Shown: positions 1 through 5,364 of the stretch, piece after piece | Position numbering within the stretch: position 1 is the stretch's first letter | Layout: each line of letters begins with the position of its first letter | Assembly (NCBI GenBank): GCA_002898995.1 | Contig: BEIM01000261.1 | Location: 1 to 5,536 of the forward strand | Source: a bacterium HR36 | GTDB lineage: Bacteria; Planctomycetota; Planctomycetia; Gemmatales; HRBIN36 | Reading direction: 5' to 3' | DNA length: 5,536 nucleotides | The notes under the pieces: generated by a model | The model's input: only the letters and a program-made list of their open reading frames with translations | Told to the model about the DNA's origin: nothing | The model's database searches: none | Translations under genes and position numbers: made by a program

Positions 1-623
1 GGGCGTGGATAAAGTAGCCGCTGCACCTCATGAATGCGGTGCGGGTCAATGACCCGCCAGACGCGATGCACCACTCCCGCATCATCGCGGGCTTCCACGG
101 GGGGTAGCCGTTCCACCGCTTCATCCAGCAACCGCTGCACGCTGCCATCCTCGTCGGGATAGATGCCGAATAACGGGCAGAAATGAGCCGCAGTCGCCCG
201 CAGTAGCCGCAACCGATCCTCTTTGGGCCCAGGCAGGGTTTCCTCGTGCGGAAACACCTTGCCCTCGCCAAACGGTTCTAACCGCACGATGGCTAGCACT
301 CCCCGCCGCAGAAAGGCCTGGCCTTTCCAGGAAAAAGCCTGGTGATAGACATAAAGGGCGGGTTCGGAATCCTGGCGGAGAATGCCTTGCCGCTGCCAAT
401 CGCGCCAGAGTGCCGCCGCCCGCGTGTAACGGTTCTGCTGGTCATGGTCGCCGGGTTCGCTGCGATTCAAGATCAGCCGCACCACATTATACGGATGGCG
501 TTCGTACAGGCGTGCTTGCAAACTGCCATCAATCACGTCGTAAGGCGGAGCCGTTACCGCGCTAAGCGTCCCGACATGACCCAGATCATAGCGCCAAGCA
601 CGAAAAGGCTGAATTTCGGGCAT
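1..623 (-). CDS. DUF1015 family protein (COG4198), N-terminal part, runs off left edge
   Basis: The minus frame is open from the ATG at 623-621 to the window edge: 207 codons with no stop, so the C-terminal part is missing. I assign it to the uncharacterised DUF1015/COG4198 family, whose members are about 400 residues or more, so roughly half is visible. Family hallmarks are present: PFRAWRYD near residues 6-13, a TAPPYDVI block at 24-31, YNVVRLIL at 45-52, NRYTRAAALW at 64-73, and PHEETLPGPKEDRLRLLRAT at 125-144 followed by FCPLFGIY at 148-155. No signal peptide or membrane segment is seen, so it is probably cytosolic. The biochemical role of the family is not established as far as I know. 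The start codon directly follows the EF-G stop with no spacer, and GGAGG (638-634, minus) inside the last EF-G codons is the likely ribosome binding site, implying translational coupling. Family assignment is confident; function is open. Confidence 0.88.
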   Translation of the reverse strand, partial: MPEIQPFRAWRYDLGHVGTLSAVTAPPYDVIDGSLQARLYERHPYNVVRLILNRSEPGDHDQQNRYTRAAALWRDWQRQGILRQDSEPALYVYHQAFSWKGQAFLRRGVLAIVRLEPFGEGKVFPHEETLPGPKEDRLRLLRATAAHFCPLFGIYPDEDGSVQRLLDEAVERLPPVEARDDAGVVHRVWRVIDPHRIHEVQRLLYPR

Positions 624-2762
624 TCAGGAGCTTCCTCCGTATTCTGCGAAGTCGAGTCCGAGCAGTTGCCGCAGCACTTCGGGCGGAGCTGGCGTATAGC
701 GATACGGCTCCATGGTGTAAGAAGCCCGCCCTTGCGTCAAGCTGCGGACGGTATCGGCATAGTCAAACATGCGCGCCAACGGCACCAGTGCTTCGATGAC
801 TCGCAGGTTGCCGCGGACCTGAATTTCCTGGATTTCGGCCCGGCGAGCGTTGAGATCGGCCGTAACTGCACCCAGGTATTGCTCGGGTACTGCCACCTCC
901 AAGCGCATGACCGGCTCCAAGAGGATGACGTTGTTTTTCAGCGCTTTGCTTACAGCATCGGCGGCCGCCACTTGGAAGGCCACTTCGTTAGAGTCGGTTG
1001 GATGGGTCTGCGCCGCTAACAGTGTCACCTGCACATCAATAACGGGGTACCCGGTTTCCCCCGACTGCAGCGCCCCACGTATCGCCTGTTCGATAGCTGC
1101 TACCAGCGCCGCCGGCAACACTTCCGGACTGACACGGTTGACCACAGTTATCGCTTGCGTCCCGGGAGCAGGCTCGCACTGCACTTCCAGCCGGGCAAAT
1201 AGCGACTGCCCTGCCGTCTGGCGGATACATTCGCCCCACACACGCACAGGCTTGGCTATGGTTTCTCGATAACTGACCCGCGGTTTGCCCACCCGCACTT
1301 TCAGCCGAAAATCTTCACGGATGCGGTGCAACTTGATCTCCAGATGCAGCACCCCCATGCCGTTCATGAGCGTCTGGCCAGTCTCCCGGTCCACGCTCCA
1401 GCGAAAAGTTGGGTCTTCCCGAGCCAGCAGCGTCAAGACCTGTTCCAGCCGTTCCTTGTCCGCGGAGGACTCTGGTTCGATCGCCATGCTGACCACCGTC
1501 TCGGCGAATTGAATGGACTCCAACAAAATTGGGTGCTGCGGATCGCACAGGGTATCGCCCGTGATAGAAACTTTCGGCCCAATCGCGGCCACGATATCCC
1601 CGGCGTAGGCCACTTCCAGCGGGTCTTTATTCGCCGGGTCGGCATGCACGTGATACAGCTTGGTGAGAAATTCACGGGCCTCTTTGCCTGGGTTGAGCAC
1701 CCGGCTACCAGCTTTCACCGCCCCCGAATAAATCCGCAGATAAAACAGTTCCCCGTGTGGATCGGCCTGAATTTTGAAGACCAGCGCTGCAAAAGGCTCG
1801 TCGGGGTCCGGCTTGCGCACTTCGAGCTTGTCCCGCTTTTTCGGATGTACCCCCTGTACCGGTGGCCGATCTAACGGGCTGGGCAGATACCAGCAAATGC
1901 CATCTAGCAACGGCTGAATCCCAATATGTTCGCGCCCCGAACCGCAGAAAACAGGCTGGATCTCGTTTTTCAGAGTCCGCTGCCGGATAAGCCGCTTCAT
2001 AGCCTCGACATCTACCGGCCGGCCTTCCAGATACGCACTGGTAATCCAATCTTTTTCGTCCACCTCGGCCAACACGTCAATCAGGTGCTCCCGCCATTTC
2101 TCGGCGGTGCGGCGTAGATCCTCCGGGATCGGCTCCCGCACCACGATCTTGCCATCGGGTCGGCCCGCATCACTGTGGCGAAAATACACCGCCTCCATAC
2201 TCAGCAAGTCAATCACTCCGCGAAAGGGCCTTGCGCTTTCCTTGACTGAGCCGCTCCCGATCGGAATGGTCACCGGCACCGGCCGGCCTTCCAAACGCTC
2301 CCGGATTTCCCGCAACACGTTCTCGAAATCCGCCCCAACAATATCCATCTTGTTCACGAAAACCAGGCGGGGCACCTGGTATTTGTTCGCTTGCCGCCAA
2401 ACCGTTTCTGACTGCGCTTCTACGCCCTTCTGCGCATCGAACACCACCACGCACCCGTCCAAAACTCGCAACGCCCGTTCCACCTCCGCCGTGAAATCTA
2501 CGTGTCCCGGCGTGTCAATCAGGTTGATCGTGCAATCCCGCCAGCGAAACGGCACGCAGGCACTTTGAATGGTGATGCCCTTTTCCTTTTCCAACTCCAT
2601 CCAGTCGGTGTCGGTCGTCCCCTCGTCCACACTTCCCAGCCGGTGAATAGCCCCGGCATAGTAAAGCAGGTGCTCGGTGGTAGTGGTCTTGCCCGCATCT
2701 ATGTGGGCGATGATGCCGAGATTGCGAAATTTGCTGATGTCAGGTTTGCTCGCCGCTGCCAT
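624..2762 (-). CDS. fusA: Elongation factor G-like translational GTPase, divergent paralogue
   Basis: This 712-residue protein has the usual EF-G length and domain order. The G domain shows AHIDAGKT (P-loop, 19-26), EKGITI in switch I (60-65), DTPGHVDF (83-90) and NKMD (137-140), with CGSG at 273-276 as the fifth G motif. Domain II follows from about 320, domain III near 415-490, domain IV near 490-610 with the tip histidine H587 (matching E. coli His583) kept, and domain V with LNARRAEIQ and TQGRASYTME. It should promote GTP-driven translocation or a related step on the ribosome. Two usually invariant stretches differ: GMGELHLE reads GMGVLHLE (468-475), and the domain IV GGRGQYGH stretch reads AGQSLFAR (517-524). 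This suggests a secondary paralogue, perhaps one of the planctomycete/spirochaete/delta types, so the symbol fusA is generic. TetM-type ribosomal protection is less likely because domain V and the TQGRA region are ordinary EF-G. The start was chosen by family N-terminal length; ATG at 2771 (three codons earlier, GGGA six bases upstream) is possible. The open frame extends to 3035 but that part has no EF-G similarity. Confidence 0.93.
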   Translation of the reverse strand: MAAASKPDISKFRNLGIIAHIDAGKTTTTEHLLYYAGAIHRLGSVDEGTTDTDWMELEKEKGITIQSACVPFRWRDCTINLIDTPGHVDFTAEVERALRVLDGCVVVFDAQKGVEAQSETVWRQANKYQVPRLVFVNKMDIVGADFENVLREIRERLEGRPVPVTIPIGSGSVKESARPFRGVIDLLSMEAVYFRHSDAGRPDGKIVVREPIPEDLRRTAEKWREHLIDVLAEVDEKDWITSAYLEGRPVDVEAMKRLIRQRTLKNEIQPVFCGSGREHIGIQPLLDGICWYLPSPLDRPPVQGVHPKKRDKLEVRKPDPDEPFAALVFKIQADPHGELFYLRIYSGAVKAGSRVLNPGKEAREFLTKLYHVHADPANKDPLEVAYAGDIVAAIGPKVSITGDTLCDPQHPILLESIQFAETVVSMAIEPESSADKERLEQVLTLLAREDPTFRWSVDRETGQTLMNGMGVLHLEIKLHRIREDFRLKVRVGKPRVSYRETIAKPVRVWGECIRQTAGQSLFARLEVQCEPAPGTQAITVVNRVSPEVLPAALVAAIEQAIRGALQSGETGYPVIDVQVTLLAAQTHPTDSNEVAFQVAAADAVSKALKNNVILLEPVMRLEVAVPEQYLGAVTADLNARRAEIQEIQVRGNLRVIEALVPLARMFDYADTVRSLTQGRASYTMEPYRYTPAPPEVLRQLLGLDFAEYGGSS

Positions 2763-2823
2763 GTTCTCCATCCTGAATCCCAGTAAGAAACCCGCCAACC
2801 CAATTCCGAGACCAATCGCATAA

Positions 2824-2852
2824 ATCGTATAGGATTTCCTACACTTTGTCGT
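2824..2852 (-). promoter_or_regulatory. Possible sigma70-type promoter for the EF-G/DUF1015 unit
   Basis: On the minus strand ACGACA (2852-2847) and TACGAT (2829-2824) are separated by exactly 17 bases. Each hexamer matches four of six consensus positions. The predicted leader to the EF-G start would be about 45-55 nt. The position and spacing are right, but each box is weak and planctomycete promoters are poorly defined, so this is only a candidate. Confidence 0.25.
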
Positions 2853-2862
2853 GCCAGGACAG

Positions 2863-3270
2863 CTAATCGAAACCGACCAGCGTTGTAAAGATTTTGCCTG
2901 GCCGCGGGTTAACCGATGCCATACGTCGTAGAAGCCTACGCAAAGCTGCGCCCGTGTATTGCGCTGGTACCCACATTGTAGCAAGAGCGCGAAAGAGCAA
3001 CTCGCCGTGGCCCCTATTCGGTTGGACGAGCCCAATTGTCAGACAACATAATAATGGCGACGGCATAAGTAAGCAGGCGAACACAAAGCATCTGGAGAGC
3101 AACGCTGGACTTGTGCCAACCTAGCTTGCCAGGCTACTGAAGAAGTTGTTAGGTTACGAAAACCCCCGATCCTAGGAAATCGCATCTTTACGAACACGCG
3201 CCGCTTTATGTCGGCGGGTCAAGCAGGTATGTGGGTACGTTTGTTGAGCTGGGCGCGGAATTGGCGGGCG
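2863..3270. other. Divergent intergenic region, no gene supported
   Basis: This is most of the gap between the two divergent transcription units. Short open frames exist on both strands (for example 2863-3102 and 3219-3470 minus, 2894-3124 plus), but none has a good ribosome binding site or recognisable protein similarity. A small inverted repeat, CGCCG (3199-3203) with CGGCG (3212-3216) around an 8-nt AT-rich loop, is present. A stretch at 3134-3154 beginning CTACTGAAGAAGTTG resembles the ends of some insertion sequences, but no matching inverted end or transposase is in the window. Otherwise I see nothing identifiable. Confidence 0.5.
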
Positions 3271-3275
3271 GCTTC

Positions 3276-3304
3276 TTGTTTGGAGGCAAGCGAGTTCCTA
3301 TAGT
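3276..3304 (+). promoter_or_regulatory. Candidate sigma70-type promoter for fae-mtdC
   Basis: TTGTTT (3276-3281) and TATAGT (3299-3304) are separated by exactly 17 bases. The -10 box matches five of six consensus positions and the -35 box three of six. Transcription would start near 3311, just ahead of the inverted repeat at 3320-3348, giving a leader of about 80 nt before the fae start. The -10 match and spacing make this the best promoter candidate in the window, but it is untested. Confidence 0.38.
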
Positions 3305-3319
3305 CATTGTCAACGTGGG

Positions 3320-3348
3320 CCAGGCACACGGGGAAATGGCGTGCCTGG
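3320..3348 (+). promoter_or_regulatory. Perfect 8-bp inverted repeat (stem-loop) in the fae leader
   Basis: CCAGGCAC (3320-3327) and GTGCCTGG (3341-3348) are exact reverse complements around a 13-nt loop. The element lies between the candidate promoter and the fae Shine-Dalgarno, ending 32 nt before it. In RNA it would form a GC-rich hairpin; in DNA it could be an operator for a dimeric regulator. There is no U-tract after it, so a simple intrinsic terminator is unlikely. The inverted repeat is seen directly; any regulatory role is inferred. Confidence 0.45.
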
Positions 3349-3393
3349 TCGCCTCCCTTGCAGGAACGGGAACTACACGAAAGGAGCCTCACC

Positions 3394-3888
3394 ATGTCCA
3401 TGTACATTGGCGAAGCGCTGGTCGGGGAAGGTGCGGAGGTCGCGCACATTGATTTGCTGCTGGGCTCCAAAGATGGCCCGGTGGGTTATGCGTTTGCGCA
3501 GGCGCTGGCCGATCAGAAACAAGGCCACTCCAATCTGCTCGCCGTGCTCACCCCCAATCTCATTTGCAAGCCCGCCACGGTCATTATCACCAAAGTCACC
3601 CTCAAGAGTGGCGAGCAAGCGGAATTGATCTTCGGCCCCGCCCAAAAAGCCGTGGCCAAAGCTGTCGCCGATGCGGTGGCGGAGGGGATTATTCCCAAGG
3701 GTGTTGTGGATGATCTCGTCTGCGTCTGTGGTGTGTTCATTCACTGGGAAGCCAAAGATAAGGACAAGATTTACCGCTACAACTACGAAGCGACCAAGTT
3801 GGCCCTGCAACGTGCCATGCATGGCGAACCCAAGATTGACGAGATTTTGGCCAAGAAAGACACAGTGGCGCATCCGTTCTACAAGTAA
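3394..3888 (+). CDS. fae: Formaldehyde-activating enzyme (5,6,7,8-tetrahydromethanopterin hydro-lyase)
   Basis: Fae catalyses condensation of formaldehyde with tetrahydromethanopterin to methylene-H4MPT, the entry step of the cytoplasmic H4MPT pathway for formaldehyde oxidation and detoxification. The 164-residue product has the normal family length and its signatures throughout: GEALVGEGAEVAHIDLLLG (6-24) carrying His18, which corresponds to the catalytic His17 of the Methylorubrum enzyme; LLAVLTPNLICKP (48-60); FGPAQ (80-84); AVAEGIIPKG (94-103); GVFIHWEA (113-120); YNYEATKLALQRA (129-141 region); and a HPF near the C terminus. The start at 3394 is set by AAGGAG at 3381-3386, seven bases upstream; the frame is open back to an ATG at 3307, but that extension is not family-like. 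The mtdC-like gene follows after 26 bp, so the two are likely co-transcribed. Key residues are intact, so this looks like true Fae and not a Fae-like paralogue. Confidence 0.97.
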   Translation: MSMYIGEALVGEGAEVAHIDLLLGSKDGPVGYAFAQALADQKQGHSNLLAVLTPNLICKPATVIITKVTLKSGEQAELIFGPAQKAVAKAVADAVAEGIIPKGVVDDLVCVCGVFIHWEAKDKDKIYRYNYEATKLALQRAMHGEPKIDEILAKKDTVAHPFYK

Positions 3889-3914
3889 TCCGCGTCTGAA
3901 TGTGCTGAGGGGTC

Positions 3915-4787
3915 ATGAGCGAAAAGCGGCGGATTCTGCTGCAGCTGGATACCGACGCCCAGCCCAGTACTTTCGACAGCATCGTGGCTCTGGACGCGGG
4001 TGCCGATGTCTTGCTGCGTTACGGCGGGGTGCGGCCAGAAACGGTCGTTCCCCTAGTGCACGGAGCCATTTTCACACGCGGCCCGAAAGACTTGCCGCAC
4101 ACGGCAATTTTCATTGGCGGCAGCGATGTAGCCTTGGCGGAGCAAGTCCGCGATGTGGTACGCAAAACCCTGTTGCCGCAATGGGGCCTGAGCGTCTCCG
4201 TGATGCTGGACGCCAACGGCTCCAACACCACTGCTGCTGCCGCAGTACGTACCGTTTTAGCCCACCAAGAACTGAGCGGCGCTAGTGTCCTCGTGCTGGG
4301 AGGCACTGGCCCGGTAGGCCAGCGCATCGCCTATCTCGCCGCCCAACAAGGTGCACAAGTGCGGATCGCGTCTCGGCAACTGAGCAAGGCCCAGGAAAAA
4401 GTGGCGCGGCTCCAGGCGCGCCTGCCCCATGGCCGATTCCTTGCCACCCAGACCGCTTCCGAATCGGCCTTGCGCGAGGCGCTCCGCGAGTGTCAAGTGG
4501 TTTTCGGCAGCGGCCCGGCAGGTGTGCGCGTTCTCCCCAAAGCGTTGTGGCTCGGCCAAAGCTCACTTCGCATTCTCCTGGACCTGAATGCGGTGCCTCC
4601 CAGCGGGATCGAAGGTGTGGAACCAACGGATAATGGCGTGTTGCGCGACGACGTCCGCTGTTTCGGCGCTATCGCCGTAGGCGCCCTCAAAATGAAAATC
4701 CACAAAGCCGCCATCGCCCAGCTCTTCACCCGCTCCGACTTGCACCTCGATATCGAGGAACTTTTTAGCCTTTCGGCGACGCTGTAG
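3915..4787 (+). CDS. mtdC: NAD(P)-dependent methylene-tetrahydromethanopterin dehydrogenase, MtdA/MtdC type
   Basis: The enzyme oxidises methylene-H4MPT made by Fae to methenyl-H4MPT in the cytosol, with reduction of NAD(P)+. The 290 residues match the MtdA/MtdB/MtdC family in length. The N-terminal substrate domain shows LLQLDTDAQPSTFDSIVALD (8-27), HTAIFIGG (62-69) and DANGSNTTAAA (99-109), which read like MtdA and not MtdB. A Rossmann segment follows with GGTGPVG (129-135), and SRQLSKAQ (153-160) after the second beta strand gives basic residues R154 and K158 suited to the NADP 2'-phosphate. DLNAVPPSGI and a GALKMKIHKA segment near the C terminus are also typical. MtdC enzymes, characterised from a Gemmata strain, are MtdA-like in sequence but work with methylene-H4MPT. 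With fae adjacent, MtdC is the best assignment; MtdA (which also uses tetrahydrofolate) cannot be excluded from sequence alone. ATG 3915 has GAGGGG at 3907-3912 just upstream. Confidence 0.93.
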   Translation: MSEKRRILLQLDTDAQPSTFDSIVALDAGADVLLRYGGVRPETVVPLVHGAIFTRGPKDLPHTAIFIGGSDVALAEQVRDVVRKTLLPQWGLSVSVMLDANGSNTTAAAAVRTVLAHQELSGASVLVLGGTGPVGQRIAYLAAQQGAQVRIASRQLSKAQEKVARLQARLPHGRFLATQTASESALREALRECQVVFGSGPAGVRVLPKALWLGQSSLRILLDLNAVPPSGIEGVEPTDNGVLRDDVRCFGAIAVGALKMKIHKAAIAQLFTRSDLHLDIEELFSLSATL

Positions 4788-4838
4788 CGCTTGGCACCTG
4801 CGTAGAGCGGAACAAGGGTTGGACAGGTGGACCAAGCG
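4788..4838 (+). terminator. Long imperfect stem-loop directly after mtdC, possible 3' end structure
   Basis: The 13 bases right after the mtdC stop (4788-4800) pair with 4824-4838, interrupted only by a two-base GA bulge on the 3' side, leaving a 23-nt loop. It is followed by a perfect 10-bp palindrome, GTGCCGGCAC, at 4841-4850. No run of T follows, so this is not a textbook intrinsic terminator; it may act as a 3' stability or Rho-associated structure. The pairing is seen directly; the role is inferred from its position. Confidence 0.42.
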
Positions 4839-5103
4839 AAGTGCCGGCACAGCACAGGAAAAGACCGCCAATTTCCGTCACATTAAACGCCGCCGAGGCG
4901 ATAGCGAGTATCGGCTAGACGCAGGTTTTCAGCTTCACGGCTCCACGGTGGGCTGACGCCTGCCGTTCTTCATGCCATAGACCAAGTCAACGCCGATTTC
5001 CACAGTGGATGGAATCTTCCCTGTTGTTCGCTGCTCCGCCCATCCTTGCGCCGACGCCATACGGAATGCCCAGCCCGCATCTCGTCCACCACTAACGCCA
5101 CAC

Positions 5104-5130
5104 TGCTCGCTTCGGTTTAGCCAGGAGGCT
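5104..5130. repeat. 27-bp direct repeat, copy 1
   Basis: This copy shares its first 12 bases, TGCTCGCTTCGG, exactly with the copy at 5170-5196, and the remaining 15 bases are similar, including AGGAG near the end. The copies are 66 bp apart start to start. The 3' half can also fold on itself (AGCC 5119-5122 with GGCT 5127-5130). Confidence 0.55.
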
Positions 5131-5169
5131 ATATCGGTGCAATGTGTCGTTGATCTGAGCCATATAAGG

Positions 5170-5196
5170 TGCTCGCTTCGGCTTGACGAGGAGCCT
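5170..5196. repeat. 27-bp direct repeat, copy 2
   Basis: This is the second copy of the repeat at 5104-5130, in the same orientation. Differences are confined to positions 13-25 of the unit. Here GCTC (5171-5174) can pair with GAGC (5191-5194), or GGCT (5180-5183) with AGCC (5192-5195), so both copies place a small inverted repeat at their 3' half although the bases differ. Confidence 0.55.
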
Positions 5197-5210
5197 GCCG
5201 CCCCAGGCAA

Positions 5211-5243
5211 GCCACGCCTTCGACCCGGTCGGAAAGCCGTGGC
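5211..5243. other. Compound hairpin upstream of the last gene
   Basis: GCCACG (5211-5216) pairs with CGTGGC (5238-5243), CTT (5218-5220) with AAG (5234-5236), and CGAC (5221-5224) with GTCG (5228-5231). This gives about 13 pairs with one C-C mismatch, a two-base bulge and a three-base loop. It lies 15 bp after the second direct repeat and about 120 bp before the ATG at 5365. No T-tract flanks it on either strand. The pairing is seen directly; the role is unknown. Confidence 0.45.
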
Positions 5244-5364
5244 CGGCTCGATTAGGCCTGCTTCTCTTGACGGCGCTTCCAACGTGGATAAGCATGACCT
5301 TCAAGAACGAGTTGGCAGGCCCACCCTCAGCGTGAGGACCTCTGGTCTCCTCGGAGGCGACACC

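Larger units (their letters stand above)
4839..5364. other. Intergenic region with repeats and hairpins, no gene supported
   Basis: Between the stem-loop after mtdC and the gene at 5365 there is no plus-strand frame of note. Two overlapping minus-strand frames stay open (4935-5282, 115 codons, and 5092-5304, 70 codons from a TTG), but neither has a recognisable domain, and their composition is rich in Arg, Ser, Gly and Pro as expected from chance reading of GC-rich DNA. The part from 5104 to 5243 is notable for two direct repeats and a compound hairpin, listed separately. A degraded gene or a dispersed intergenic element is possible. Confidence 0.45.

Noticed and set aside
342..1019. 225-codon plus-strand frame across the DUF1015/EF-G junction
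   Set aside because: It is antisense to two well-supported genes and shows no similarity of its own. It is a shadow frame.
2763..3035. N-terminal extension of the EF-G frame by about 90 codons
   Set aside because: The sequence upstream of MAAASKPDISKFRN has no EF-G similarity, and EF-G proteins start only a few residues before the RNxGI motif. The extension is just an open frame.
2863..3102. Small minus-strand frame starting with a hydrophobic, signal-peptide-like stretch
   Set aside because: There is no ribosome binding site, no recognisable mature protein, and the frame overlaps the EF-G promoter region. Hydrophobic runs occur by chance in such frames.
3134..3154. CTACTGAAGAAGTTG segment as a possible insertion sequence end
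   Set aside because: There is only a vague resemblance to terminal repeats, and no inverted partner, target duplication or transposase is present in the window.
3307..3393. N-terminal extension of Fae to an ATG at 3307
   Set aside because: The 29 extra residues are not seen in the Fae family, and AAGGAG sits seven bases before the ATG at 3394. The extension would also cover the leader inverted repeat.
3219..3470. Minus-strand frame ending in a basic, helix-like sequence (EAARQFRAQLNKRTHIPA)
   Set aside because: The C-terminal part looks protein-like, but the start lies inside fae, no ribosome binding site is seen, and no family is recognised. A gene remnant cannot be excluded.
4935..5282. 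115-codon minus-strand frame downstream of mtdC
   Set aside because: No ribosome binding site or known domain. Its composition is as expected from GC-rich non-coding DNA and a second frame overlaps it. I list the region as non-coding.
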